Source of the DNA: Streptomyces kurssanovii
Lineage (GTDB): Bacteria; Actinomycetota; Actinomycetes; Streptomycetales; Streptomycetaceae
Reading direction: 5' to 3'
DNA length: 64,000 bases
NCBI RefSeq assembly: GCF_014649695.1
Contig: NZ_BMTN01000007.1
Location: 62,001-126,000 of the forward strand
The translations under genes and the position numbers were made by a program. Below the pieces are notes generated by a model. The model did not search any database. It saw only the letters and a program-made list of their open reading frames with translations, and was not told the origin of the DNA. Numbering within the stretch: position 1 is the stretch's first letter; the number at the start of each line of letters is the position of its first letter. Shown one piece after another: positions 37,084 to 45,212 of this stretch.

Positions 37084-38489
37084 GGTCGGTCCGGGCCAGG
37101 GCAGCGCTCGGCGCCACCCTCGTGGTCGCCGTGGCGCTGATCGCCGCCGGGACCGCCGTGCTGCTCTCCCTGCGGGCGAACCTGATCGACCGCACCGATC
37201 TGCAGGCCGAGGTCTCCGCCCGGGACGTGGCGTCCCAGATCGCGCTCGGCGTGCCCTACGGAAAGCTGGAACTGCCCGACGAGGACGACGAACGCCCCGT
37301 CCAGGTCGTTGGCGACGACGGCGGGGTTCTCGCCGTCAGCGAGCATCTCGAGGCCGTCTCCGGGACCGGCAGCGCGGACGTCCGGCCCCGGGCGCAGCCG
37401 CGTGACGGCGACGGCGACGATGACGACGACCCCGTCAGGGGAGAGGTCTCCTCCGACGATCCGGGGTTCACCTCCGGCACGGCCACCGTGGACGGGGAGA
37501 GCGCCGACCACCGTTTCGCCTCCGTGGAGGTCCGCCTCGACGACGACCGGACGGCGACCGTGTACGCGGGTGCGCCGCTGACCACCGAGCAGGACGCGGT
37601 CACCACCGTGCGCGACGCGATGCTCATCGGCCTGCCGCTGCTGCTCGCCGTGGTCGGTTCGGTGACCTGGCTGGTGACCCGCCGTGCGCTGGGGCCCGTC
37701 GAGGGCATCAGGCGCGAGATGGCAGCCATCACCCGCTCCGAGGATCTGTCGCGGCGAGTGCCGGAGCCGGGCTCGGGGGACGAGATCGCGAGGCTCGCCC
37801 GTACGACGAACGAGACGCTGGCCGCCCTGGAGGCGTCCGTGGAGCGGCAGCGCCGTTTCGTCGCGGACGCCTCGCACGAGCTGCGCAGCCCCATCGCCTC
37901 GCTGCGCACGCAGCTCGAAGTGGGCGTGGCGCACCCGGAGTTGCTGGATGTGCCCGGCGCGGTGGAGGACACCGTGCGGCTCCAGCAGCTGGCGGCGGAC
38001 CTGCTGCTGCTGGCGCGGCTGGACGCGGGGGAGCGGCCGGGTTCGGCGGTTCTGGATCCGGCGCAGTTGCTGACGGAGGAGGTGGCACGCAGGGCCGGCG
38101 ACCGCGTACCGGTCGAGCATTCCGTGACACAGGGGCTGCAGGTGGCCGGTTCCCGCGCCCAGCTGGGCCGGGTGATCGGCAATCTGCTCGACAACGCCCA
38201 GCGTCACGCCGTCGCCTCGGTCACCGCCTCCGTCCGCCGGGAGGGTGGCCGGATCGTGCTGGCCGTCGCCGACGACGGCGCGGGCGTGCCGGAGGAGCAG
38301 CGTGAGCGGATCTTCGAACGGTTCGTACGGCTCGACGACGCACGCACCAGGGACGAGGGCGGTGCCGGCCTCGGCCTGGCCATCGCCCGCGATCTGGCAC
38401 ACCGCCACGGCGGGACCCTCACGGTCGGCCGTTCGCCGGCCGGCGGGGCGGTGTTCGAACTTGCCCTGCCGGACGCGGCCCGCGGTTAG
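37080..38489 (+). CDS. rapA2: Sensor histidine kinase (RapA2-like)
   Basis: Membrane sensor kinase of 469 aa. The first transmembrane helix is at about 8-30, then an acidic extracellular sensor region of about 150 residues (Asp-rich, DGDGDDDDDP), and a second helix (LIGLPLLLAVVGSVTWLVT). A HAMP segment follows, then HisKA with FVADASHELRSPIASL (phospho-His266) and a HATPase with NLLDNAQRHA, DDGAGVPEE and GGAGLGLAIARDL. It is translationally coupled to its regulator. The Asp-rich sensor and the divergent Asp-rich PepSY protein suggest that they sense cations or envelope stress together; this is inference. Confidence 0.92.
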   Translation: MRSVRARAALGATLVVAVALIAAGTAVLLSLRANLIDRTDLQAEVSARDVASQIALGVPYGKLELPDEDDERPVQVVGDDGGVLAVSEHLEAVSGTGSADVRPRAQPRDGDGDDDDDPVRGEVSSDDPGFTSGTATVDGESADHRFASVEVRLDDDRTATVYAGAPLTTEQDAVTTVRDAMLIGLPLLLAVVGSVTWLVTRRALGPVEGIRREMAAITRSEDLSRRVPEPGSGDEIARLARTTNETLAALEASVERQRRFVADASHELRSPIASLRTQLEVGVAHPELLDVPGAVEDTVRLQQLAADLLLLARLDAGERPGSAVLDPAQLLTEEVARRAGDRVPVEHSVTQGLQVAGSRAQLGRVIGNLLDNAQRHAVASVTASVRREGGRIVLAVADDGAGVPEEQRERIFERFVRLDDARTRDEGGAGLGLAIARDLAHRHGGTLTVGRSPAGGAVFELALPDAARG

Positions 38490-38558
38490 CGGCGCCGTCA
38501 CCGGCCCGTGGCCGGCCCGGCGCGAGGACGCGCGGGGCTCTGCCGCCGGACGTTGCCG

Positions 38559-39035
38559 CTAGAGCTTGCCGCGCCGTCCGCGCAGGTGCTCGGCGACCGG
38601 GGTCAGGGAATCCCGCAGCTCGGCGAGTGCCTCCGGCGACAGCAGGTCGATGAAGTGTTTGCGGACGGACGCGACGTGGTGCGGCGCCACCTTCTGCATG
38701 GTCGCGACGCCCTCGTCGGTGAGCACGGCGTACAGTCCGCGCCGGTCCGACTCGCAGTTCTCCCGCCGGACCAGGCCGGCGCTCTCCATACGGGTGACCT
38801 GGTGCGACAGGCGGCTCTTGGACTGCAGCGTCGCCGCCGCGAGGTCGCTCATCCGCATCCGCCGGTCCGGCGACTCCGAGAGGTTCACCAGGATCTCGTA
38901 GTCGTTGTTGGTCAGGCCGAACGGCTGGAGGTCCTTCTCGAGCTGGTGCATCAGCAGCTTGTTGACTTCCAGATGCGTGCGCCAGGTGCACTGCTCGTCA
39001 TCGGTCAGCCAGCGAGTGGCCGTCTCGGTCTCCAT
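38559..39035 (-). CDS. absC: MarR-family regulator AbsC
   Basis: MarR-type winged-helix repressor, 158 aa. The core reads LTNNDYEILVNLSESPDRRMRMSDLAA, then a recognition helix region TLQSKSRLSHQVTRMESAGLVRR and the wing ENCESDRRGLYAVLT. In S. coelicolor the protein at this position is AbsC, a regulator of antibiotic production and zinc homeostasis that binds with the zinc regulator Zur. The ATG at 39035 is preceded by an AT-rich segment (TAGAAT at 39050-39045, a plausible -10) only about ten bases upstream. That suggests a very short leader or leaderless message. Confidence 0.88.
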   Translation of the reverse strand: METETATRWLTDDEQCTWRTHLEVNKLLMHQLEKDLQPFGLTNNDYEILVNLSESPDRRMRMSDLAAATLQSKSRLSHQVTRMESAGLVRRENCESDRRGLYAVLTDEGVATMQKVAPHHVASVRKHFIDLLSPEALAELRDSLTPVAEHLRGRRGKL

Positions 39036-39158
39036 ATATGGATTCTACCTAAGAAGTTGAAAAGCGGACGAAGTCGGGGGGTGTGACGCCTGACACCCCG
39101 CGCACCAGCGGGTGCACAGGGGTGCAGACGTTCGACGTCACACTCCGCAGACTACCGC

Positions 39159-39941
39159 TCACAGCCCGAAGCGACGCTGGAGGTCCCCCAGCTGGCCGGG
39201 AAGGCGCGGTGCGGAACCGTGCTGGCCGGGGCCCCCGGCCGGCGCGTGACCGCTCGGAACGCCGGGCTCCGAACCGACGACCCCGGTCGCCTGCTCAGGC
39301 ATCAGCACCTCGCTCGACTGCAACAGCACCGTACCCGCCCCGACGAACTCGAACTGGTGCTCCTCGCCCGACGCGCCGCCGATGCCCGTCAGTGCCCGGA
39401 CGCCGCCCATGACGCCGGTCATGTAGCCGTGGTCGTAGTGGTGGCAGGGCGACGGGCAGTCCGCCCACCCCACCAGTGCCTGCGGATCCACCCGGACCGG
39501 CGGTTCCATGAACACCACGGGCCCGTTCGACGCCGCCACGAACTTCCCCGTGCCGATCAGGGTCAGGAAGCCCGGCACGATCGACTGCTTCAGCGCCAGC
39601 GTGGGCTGGTACGCCAGCAGATTGCCCGCGCGGATCGTGAGGTTGCCGTCGTCCAGGTCGAAGGAGTTCACGTCGAAGGCGCGGTCGGCGAGCAGCATCT
39701 TGCCGCTGCCTTCCGCCACCACCCAGTCGCTCGCGTGCAGCGGGGAGTGGAACGAGGTCCGCAGCAGCCGGTCGAGGCGGCCGTGGCCGATTCCGTTGAA
39801 GTCGATGCGCCCGTAGTAGGCGATCATCTTGCCCTTCTGGAGGAACCACTGGGAGCCCTTGAGCTCCACGCAGAAGGTGTACGCGTTGACGTTGTCGTCG
39901 CTCGGCAGCGTCGTCGGGTCGAAAACCAAGGGCGTGCTCAC
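39159..39941 (-). CDS. AIM24-family protein, third of triplet
   Basis: AIM24/TIGR00266-type beta-sandwich protein, 260 aa, of unknown biochemical role (yeast AIM24 is mitochondrial). Typical elements are LLADRAFDVNSFDLDDGNLTIRAGNLLAY and the Gly-rich GTGKFVAASNGPVVFMEPP. This paralogue has an extra insertion with Cys/His (WADCPSPCHHYDHGY) and a Gly/Pro-rich C-terminal tail of about 50 residues that its neighbours lack. The start is GTG 39941, overlapping the upstream paralogue's stop (GTGA). It ends the three-gene operon. Confidence 0.9.
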   Translation of the reverse strand: MSTPLVFDPTTLPSDDNVNAYTFCVELKGSQWFLQKGKMIAYYGRIDFNGIGHGRLDRLLRTSFHSPLHASDWVVAEGSGKMLLADRAFDVNSFDLDDGNLTIRAGNLLAYQPTLALKQSIVPGFLTLIGTGKFVAASNGPVVFMEPPVRVDPQALVGWADCPSPCHHYDHGYMTGVMGGVRALTGIGGASGEEHQFEFVGAGTVLLQSSEVLMPEQATGVVGSEPGVPSGHAPAGGPGQHGSAPRLPGQLGDLQRRFGL

Positions 39942-40588
39942 AGCTTCTCCTCCGACGCCTGGACGTACACCGCTCCACTGCCGCTGAGCTCCAGCTGGAA
40001 CGCCTCACCGGAACCGCGTCCCACCATGTCGCGCCAGCCGAGCGCCGTGGAGAGCTTGTTCCGTACGTCGCCGTGGTGGGCGACGTACGCCTGCGGGTCC
40101 ACATGGACCGGCCGGCCGGGGGTGATCGGCAGCTCGATCACACCGCCGTGCGCCATCACCGCGACCGCGCCGTGGCCCCCCAGGGTCGTGGTGAACAGGC
40201 CCTGGCCCGTCACCTGGCCGCGGACCATACCCATGACCCCGCCCTGCGAGCCCATGAACATCGTGCCCTGGTGGAGCGTGCCGTCGAAGGCGAGCAGCCG
40301 GTCGGCCTCCACATAGAGGGTGTCGCCGGTCAGCTGGACGACCTGGATGTGGTGCCCGCCGTGGCCGAACATCACCGTGCCGTTGCCCTCGACGGTCATC
40401 AGCGGTGTCGCCTCGTTCGCCACGCGGCGGCCGATCATGGACGCGAGCCCGCCCTGGCCGCCGGTGATGTTCGGCGTGAAGCTGACATCGCCGCGGTAGG
40501 CGAGCATCGCGCCGCGCTGGCTGAACATCTTCTGGCCGGGCGTCACGGTCGCCTCGACCATCTTGGAGTTGATCTCACGGAACGGCAT
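39938..40588 (-). CDS. AIM24-family protein, second of triplet
   Basis: AIM24-like protein of 216 aa, compact and without signal peptide or membrane helix. It shows the family pattern MFSQRGAMLAYRGDVSF, GNGTVMFGHGGHHIQVVQL, LYVEADRLLAFDGTLHQ and GQGLFTTTLGGHGAVAVMAHGG. It starts at ATG 40588, whose A is the last base of the upstream TGA (TGATG), and it overlaps the downstream gene's GTG. Strict coupling suggests equimolar synthesis, perhaps a hetero-oligomer. Function unknown. Confidence 0.9.
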   Translation of the reverse strand: MPFREINSKMVEATVTPGQKMFSQRGAMLAYRGDVSFTPNITGGQGGLASMIGRRVANEATPLMTVEGNGTVMFGHGGHHIQVVQLTGDTLYVEADRLLAFDGTLHQGTMFMGSQGGVMGMVRGQVTGQGLFTTTLGGHGAVAVMAHGGVIELPITPGRPVHVDPQAYVAHHGDVRNKLSTALGWRDMVGRGSGEAFQLELSGSGAVYVQASEEKL

Positions 40589-41226
40589 CAGACGTCCCCT
40601 CCGACGGTGTTGCGCTCGCTCGGCTGCACGTAGACCAGCCCGTCACCCTCGAAGCGGATCTGGAACGCCTCGCCGCCGCCCTCGCCGAGGAAGGTCCGGA
40701 ACGTCACCCCGGACTGGAAGTCCTGGCGCAGATTTCCCTGGTGGGCGATGTAGGCCCCCGGATCGACCGAGAGCGGGTACTGGGGCGTCACGCGCAGCAC
40801 CACGGCGGTGCCGTCCGACGTGATGGCCGCCTGGCCGGTGCCCTCGACGGTGGTCGTGAAGAGGCCGTTGCCGCTCGCGCCCCCGCGCAGCCCGGTGAAG
40901 GTCGTGCCGGTGCGCAGTCCGCCGTCGGTGCACAGCAGATTGCTCGACTCGACGTAGAGCTTGTCGCCGTGCAGCTGCACGAGGTTGATCTCGCTCGCCC
41001 GGTCGGCGAAGTAACAGGTGCCCTGTCCCTTGACCTCCATCATGGTCATCTGCTCGCCGGTGAGCCGGCGGGTGACCATCCCCCGGATGCCCTCACCGCC
41101 GCCGGACATCTTCTTGAAGGCCATCTGGCCGTCGTACGCGACCATCGACCCGTTCTTCGCTCTGACGGCGTCACCGGTCATCTCGACCGCGAGCACCTTG
41201 CTCCCCTGGAGCCGAAACGTTGCCAC
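40588..41226 (-). CDS. AIM24-family protein, first of triplet
   Basis: AIM24-like protein of 212 aa, first gene of the coupled triplet. It begins MATFRLQGSKVLAVEM and contains KNGSMVAYDGQMAFKKMSGGGEGIRGMVTRR, GQGTCYFADRASEINLVQL and GNGLFTTTVEGTGQAAI. The start is GTG 41226; no strong ribosome-binding site is visible, so the message may have weak or leaderless initiation. It is divergent from a DUF3817 gene across 165 bp. Confidence 0.9.
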   Translation of the reverse strand: MATFRLQGSKVLAVEMTGDAVRAKNGSMVAYDGQMAFKKMSGGGEGIRGMVTRRLTGEQMTMMEVKGQGTCYFADRASEINLVQLHGDKLYVESSNLLCTDGGLRTGTTFTGLRGGASGNGLFTTTVEGTGQAAITSDGTAVVLRVTPQYPLSVDPGAYIAHQGNLRQDFQSGVTFRTFLGEGGGEAFQIRFEGDGLVYVQPSERNTVGGDV

Positions 41227-41391
41227 GGGCCGACGTTATCCGGTGAAACCTGCCCCGAACAGCGTCCTCGGGGAGGATCCGGACCCTGACAAAGACTTCG
41301 CAAAGTGGCCTGCCACAATGGTCCGCGAGCTTGTGCATGTGTTCACAAGATCCATGCCCCCCGCCCATCCCCTCGCCACCGAAGGTGACCC

Positions 41392-41736
41392 GTGGACATC
41401 AAGACCGCCTCCTCCCTCCACCGCCTCCGTCTCGTCTCCGCGCCGGAGGCTGTCTCGTTCCTCCTGCTGCTCGTCTGCTCTGTCCTCAAGCGCACGACGG
41501 AGTTCAACGCGGTCCCGGTCATGGGTGCGATCCACGGTCTGCTCTTCGTCCTCTACGTGCTCTTCTGGCTGGACGCGTGGAACCGCACCAAGTGGGACCT
41601 GAAGACCGCGGCGCTCTACTTCGTCCTCTCCGTGCTGCCCTTCGGCGGCTTCTTCGCCGAGCGCAAGCTCAAGCGCGAGGCCGACGCCGCCGTCATCGCC
41701 TCCCGCGCCCGCCGCGAGAAGGTGGTCGACGCGTGA
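41392..41736 (+). CDS. DUF3817 integral membrane protein (copy 1)
   Basis: Small membrane protein of 114 aa with three hydrophobic helices and a basic C-terminal tail ([22 protein letters not shown]). The family signature is [25 protein letters not shown], then [21 protein letters not shown], and [11 protein letters not shown]. It uses GTG 41392 with GAAGGTG upstream. Its stop overlaps the start of the thiamine-binding-like gene (GTGA). A second DUF3817 gene lies at 44836. Function unknown. Confidence 0.9.
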   Translation: MDIKTASSLHRLRLVSAPEAVSFLLLLVCSVLKRTTEFNAVPVMGAIHGLLFVLYVLFWLDAWNRTKWDLKTAALYFVLSVLPFGGFFAERKLKREADAAVIASRARREKVVDA

Positions 41737-42026
41737 TCGTCGCCTTCTCCGTCACGCCCCTGGGGGTGGGCGAGGACGTCGGCGAGTACGTCGCCGACGC
41801 GGTCCGGGTCGTGCGGGAGTCGGGGCTGCCGAACCGCACGGACGCGATGTTCACCTCCGTGGAGGGGGACTGGGACGAGGTCATGGACGTGGTGAAGCGC
41901 GCCGTCGCCGCCGTCGAGTCCCGCGCCCCGCGCGTCTCGCTGGTCCTCAAGGCCGACATCCGGCCGGGCGTCACCGACGGCCTCACCTCCAAGGTCGAGA
42001 CGGTGGAACGCCACCTGGCGGACTGA
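41733..42026 (+). CDS. MTH1187/YkoF-type thiamine-binding protein
   Basis: Compact ferredoxin-like alpha/beta protein of 97 aa in the family MTH1187/YqgV, related to the YkoF domains that bind hydroxymethylpyrimidine or thiamine. The beta-strand start [19 protein letters not shown], the central [22 protein letters not shown] and the C-terminal [12 protein letters not shown] are typical. It is translationally coupled to the upstream DUF3817 gene, which suggests a linked, possibly transport-related role. The ligand has not been verified. Confidence 0.88.
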   Translation: MIVAFSVTPLGVGEDVGEYVADAVRVVRESGLPNRTDAMFTSVEGDWDEVMDVVKRAVAAVESRAPRVSLVLKADIRPGVTDGLTSKVETVERHLAD

Positions 42027-42043
42027 CACCGCCGCGCACTCCG

Positions 42044-42074
42044 AAGCCCCCGGTCGTACAGCGGCCGGGGGCTT
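42044..42074 (+). terminator. Terminator after the thiamine-binding-like gene
   Basis: 10-bp stem AAGCCCCCGG / CCGGGGGCTT with an 11-base loop, followed by TCCC, 17 bases after the stop codon. Confidence 0.85.
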
Positions 42075-42120
42075 TCCCGTACCCCGGGGCCGGCGAGTGT
42101 CCGCCCCCGGCTAATCTGAG

Positions 42121-42140
42121 TTTTGAGCAGTCGCTCAAAA
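42121..42140. promoter_or_regulatory. Perfect palindromic operator before the SRPBCC-DUF4166-TetR operon
   Basis: TTTTGAGC, four bases, GCTCAAAA: perfect 8-bp arms, 17 bases before the first start codon and just after a -10-like TAATCT (42112-42117). The position would block transcription start. The TGAGC-n4-GCTCA form suits a TetR dimer, and a TetR gene is the last gene of this operon. Confidence 0.75.
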
Positions 42141-42157
42141 AGGGGAAGGGGGCCGGG

Positions 42158-42847
42158 ATGAGGCTGTACATCGAGACGCGTGTCCGCGCCGACATGGAGA
42201 CGCTCTGGGACCGCACGCAGGAGCCGTCCCGGCACCAGCGGTGGGATCTGCGCTTCACCGAGATCGCCTACCTGCCGCGCACCGACGGTGAACCGCAGCG
42301 CTTCCGCTACGCGACCCGTGTCCTGCCCTTTTTGACCGTCGCCGGCACCGGCGTGAGCGCCGGCGAAAGGAGCCGGGACGGCGACCGCGTCTCCGCGCTG
42401 CGCTTCGCCTCGCCGCACCCGCTCTCACTGCTGAAGGAGGGCAGCGGCTACTGGCGCTACGTCCCGAGCGTCGACGGCATCCGCTTCCTGACCGGCTACG
42501 ACTACCGGCCGCGGTGGGGGCGCTTCGGCAGGGCGGCCGACCGGCTGGTCTTCCGGCCGCTGATGGGCTGGGCGACCGCATGGTCCTTCGACCGGCTGCG
42601 GCTCTGGTGCGAGAAGGGCGTCCGCCCCGAGCGGCTGCTGGCCCACGCCCTGGCGGAGTCGGCCGTACGGCTGCTCGCCGTCGTCCTCGCCGTCGCGTAC
42701 ACGCCCCCGGCCGTCGCCGTCGTGACGGCCGCCGCCGCGCTGTTCCTGCCGCCCTCTCCCGTCACCCCCGCGGCCCGGCGCTGTCTGCGCACCCCGCCGG
42801 CGCGCACCTCGGAACCCGCCCTCCTCGGCACGCTGGAGCACTCATGA
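42158..42847 (+). CDS. SRPBCC-fold membrane-associated protein
   Basis: Protein of 229 aa. Residues 1-145 look like a START/SRPBCC polyketide-cyclase-type lipid- or ligand-binding fold (MRLYIETRVRADMETLWDRTQEPSRHQRWDLRF at the start). The C-terminal part has a hydrophobic hairpin (LAESAVRLLAVVLAVAYTPPAVAVVTAAAALFL) that could anchor it in the membrane. A GGGGAAGGG site precedes ATG 42158. Its stop overlaps the DUF4166 start (ATGA). Ligand unknown. Confidence 0.85.
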   Translation: MRLYIETRVRADMETLWDRTQEPSRHQRWDLRFTEIAYLPRTDGEPQRFRYATRVLPFLTVAGTGVSAGERSRDGDRVSALRFASPHPLSLLKEGSGYWRYVPSVDGIRFLTGYDYRPRWGRFGRAADRLVFRPLMGWATAWSFDRLRLWCEKGVRPERLLAHALAESAVRLLAVVLAVAYTPPAVAVVTAAAALFLPPSPVTPAARRCLRTPPARTSEPALLGTLEHS

Positions 42848-43524
42848 CGTCGATCTTCCGCACCGCCATGGGAGAGGCCTTCGAACGGCTCCACCCCCAG
42901 CTCCGGCGGCGCTTCTCCGTCGGGCTCGACAGCGGCGAGGCGTGCACGGGGCATGGGGTCATGGACCGCGTCTGGCACGGTCCCGCCTTCGTCAAACCGT
43001 TCCTCGCGCTCGGCGGCAGCCGCAACATCCTCGTCCCCCGCACCGGCCGCGACGTCCCCTTCACCATCGAGAACGTCCCCTACGCCGACTCCCACGGGCG
43101 CGAGACCGTCACCTTCGTCCGCACCTTCGCCTTCCCCGGCGGGCCGCGCCGGTTCGACGCCACCATGGTCCTCGGCCCCGAGGGCAACCGCGTGCTCGAC
43201 TACCTGGGTACGCATCAGCACCTTGCCAGCGATCTCCACCTGTCGGCGGAGCCGGACGGTTCGCTGCTCATCCGCTCCGGCGAGCACCGCTTCCGCGAAG
43301 GGCCGGTCGACGTCCGGGTGCCCGGCCTGATCGGAGGCGACGCCGAGGTCCGCGAGTCGTACGACGACGCCACGGGCCGCTTCCGTATCCGGGTGCGGGT
43401 GACCAACCGCCGCTTCGGGCCGCTCTTCGGCTACGAGGGCTCGTTCACCGCCCACTACAGCGACGTACGCTCCCACGGGGTGCGCGCGGGGCTGCGCCCG
43501 GTACGCGAGGAGATACGGGCGTGA
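42844..43524 (+). CDS. DUF4166-domain protein
   Basis: Soluble protein of 226 aa matching the DUF4166 family as I recall it (FERLHPQLRRRFSVGLDSGEACTGHGVMDRVW at the start, NILVPRTGRDVPFTIEN in the middle). In other genomes the domain is often fused to oxidoreductase or epimerase domains. It has no signal peptide. It is coupled on both sides: ATGA with the SRPBCC gene and GTGA with the TetR gene. Its role is unknown. Confidence 0.86.
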   Translation: MTSIFRTAMGEAFERLHPQLRRRFSVGLDSGEACTGHGVMDRVWHGPAFVKPFLALGGSRNILVPRTGRDVPFTIENVPYADSHGRETVTFVRTFAFPGGPRRFDATMVLGPEGNRVLDYLGTHQHLASDLHLSAEPDGSLLIRSGEHRFREGPVDVRVPGLIGGDAEVRESYDDATGRFRIRVRVTNRRFGPLFGYEGSFTAHYSDVRSHGVRAGLRPVREEIRA

Positions 43525-44153
43525 GTCAGGAGACCAGGCAGAAGCTGCTGGAAGGGGCTCTGCGGACCCTGACGGAACAGGGCTTCGCCAAGACCTCCGC
43601 ACGCGCGGTCGCCGCCGCGGCGGGCGTGAACCAGGCGCTCGTCTTCTACCACTTCGGCTCCGTCGACGAACTGCTCGCCGCCGCCTGCCGCCACGGCGCG
43701 GAGCAGCGCGTCGCCCGCTACCGCGAGCGCCTCGCGGCGGTCACCACCTTGGCGGAGCTGCTGGAGTTCGGCCGCCGGATGCACGAGGAGGAGCGGGCCG
43801 GCGGGCATGTCGCCGTCCTCTCCCAGCTGTTGGCGGGCGCCCAGACCCAGCCCCGGCTCGCGCCCGCCACCGCCGCCGGCCTGGATCTGTGGATCGCCGA
43901 GATCGAGAAGGTGCTCGCCAGGGTCCTCGCCGGGACCCCGCTCGCCGAGTTCACCGATCCCGCGGGGCTCGCCCGTGCCGTCGCCGCCGCGTTCGTCGGT
44001 CTGGAGCTCTACGAGGGCGTCGACCCCGGCGGCGCGGAGCGCGCCCTGGAGGCGCTGGGGCAGCTCGCGGCCCTGGTCGCCGCCCTCGACGACCTCGGCC
44101 CCGTGGCGCGGCGCGCGGTCCGGCACCGCCTCGGGCGCTCCACGCCCAGGTGA
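43521..44153 (+). CDS. TetR-family regulator of the SRPBCC-DUF4166 operon
   Basis: TetR-type repressor of 210 aa. The N-terminal HTH reads RQKLLEGALRTLTEQGFAKTSARAVAAAAGVNQALVFYHFGSVDELL; the remainder is an all-helical ligand-binding domain. The GTG start at 43521 overlaps the DUF4166 stop. As the last gene of the operon it very likely autoregulates through the palindrome at 42121-42140. The inducer is unknown. Confidence 0.92.
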   Translation: MSQETRQKLLEGALRTLTEQGFAKTSARAVAAAAGVNQALVFYHFGSVDELLAAACRHGAEQRVARYRERLAAVTTLAELLEFGRRMHEEERAGGHVAVLSQLLAGAQTQPRLAPATAAGLDLWIAEIEKVLARVLAGTPLAEFTDPAGLARAVAAAFVGLELYEGVDPGGAERALEALGQLAALVAALDDLGPVARRAVRHRLGRSTPR

Positions 44154-44273
44154 GGATTCCCGACCGCCCCACCGGTGCAGTCGGAGCGCGAGGAGCGCTG
44201 GGCCGAAAGACTGAATCGACCGAAGAGCGAGACAGGGCTGACCAGCATGTGACCAGTCGGTAAGGTCGGTGCC

Positions 44274-44783
44274 GTGCCGAAGCCGCTCAGCCTTCCCTTC
44301 GACCCCATCGCCCGCGCCGACGAACTCTGGCAGCAGCGCTGGGGACCTGTGCCCTCCATGGCAGCGATCACCTCGATCATGCGCGCGCACCAGATCCTGC
44401 TCGCCGAGGTCGACGCCGTCGTCAAGCCGTACGGCCTGACCTTCGCCCGCTACGAGGCGCTGGTGCTGCTCACCTTCTCCCGGGCGGGCGAGCTGCCGAT
44501 GTCCAAGATCGGCGAGCGGTTGATGGTGCACCCGACGTCGGTGACCAACACCGTGGACCGGCTGGTCAGGTCCGGCCTGGTCGACAAGCGGCCCAACCCC
44601 AACGACGGCCGCGGCACGCTCGCGTCCATCACCGACAAGGGCCGTGAGGTGGTGGAGGCCGCCACCCGCGACCTGATGGCGATGGACTTCGGCCTGGGCA
44701 CGTACGACGCGGAGGAGTGCGCGGAGATCTTCGCGCTGCTGCGTCCGCTGCGGGTCGCGGCCGGCGACTTCGACGAGAAGTAG
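44274..44783 (+). CDS. MarR-family transcriptional regulator
   Basis: Winged-helix MarR protein of 169 aa. Helix ITSIMRAHQILLAEVDAVVKPYGLTFARYEAL, recognition region MSKIGERLMVHPTSVTNTVDRLVRSGLV and wing KRPNPNDGRGTLASITDKG are all typical. The start is GTG 44274; GGTAAGG lies a little upstream. It is followed after 52 bp by a small DUF3817 gene. The target is unknown. A C-terminal extension (MDFGLGTYDAEECAEIFALLRPLR) completes the dimer helix. Confidence 0.9.
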   Translation: MPKPLSLPFDPIARADELWQQRWGPVPSMAAITSIMRAHQILLAEVDAVVKPYGLTFARYEALVLLTFSRAGELPMSKIGERLMVHPTSVTNTVDRLVRSGLVDKRPNPNDGRGTLASITDKGREVVEAATRDLMAMDFGLGTYDAEECAEIFALLRPLRVAAGDFDEK

Positions 44784-44835
44784 GTCACGCGCCCCGCGGG
44801 ACGATCGCCGCGGCCGCCCGGTTACGCTCGATGCC

Positions 44836-45165
44836 ATGAAGGCGAATGTGCTTTTCCGTTACCGGGTGATGGCGTACGTCACCGCCGTATGGCTGCTGGT
44901 CTTCACCGTGGCGATCGTCGCCAAGTACGGCTTCGACACCGGCGACACCATGCTGATCTCGCAGGTCCACGGCGTGCTCTTCATCATCTACGTCGTCTTC
45001 GCCTTCGACCTGGGCTCCAAGGCGAAGTGGCCGTTCGGCAAGCTGCTGTGGGTGCTGGCCGCGGGCTGCATCCCCTTCGCCTCGTTCTTCGTCGAGCCGA
45101 AGATCACGCGTGAGGCGCGCGCCCTGATCGCGGGCGACGCCACCCCGGCGACGGCCGACGCCTAG
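44836..45165 (+). CDS. DUF3817 integral membrane protein (copy 2)
   Basis: Membrane protein of 109 aa with three hydrophobic helices, paralogous to the protein at 41392. It has FRYRVMAYVTAVWLLVFTV, then VHGVLFIIYVVFAFDLGSKAKW, and IPFASFFVEPKITREARAL. ATG 44836. It probably shares a transcript with the MarR gene upstream. A strong terminator follows nine bases after the stop. Function unknown. Confidence 0.9.
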   Translation: MKANVLFRYRVMAYVTAVWLLVFTVAIVAKYGFDTGDTMLISQVHGVLFIIYVVFAFDLGSKAKWPFGKLLWVLAAGCIPFASFFVEPKITREARALIAGDATPATADA

Positions 45166-45173
45166 CACCCGCG

Positions 45174-45202
45174 AAGCGCCGCGAGCGCGGCTCGCGGCGC
45201 TT
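45174..45202 (+). terminator. Terminator after DUF3817 copy 2
   Basis: Perfect 13-bp stem AAGCGCCGCGAGC / GCTCGCGGCGCTT with a GCG loop, followed by TGCC. It isolates the DUF3817 gene from the icmA promoter immediately downstream. Confidence 0.92.
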
Positions 45203-45212
45203 TGCCATCGAC

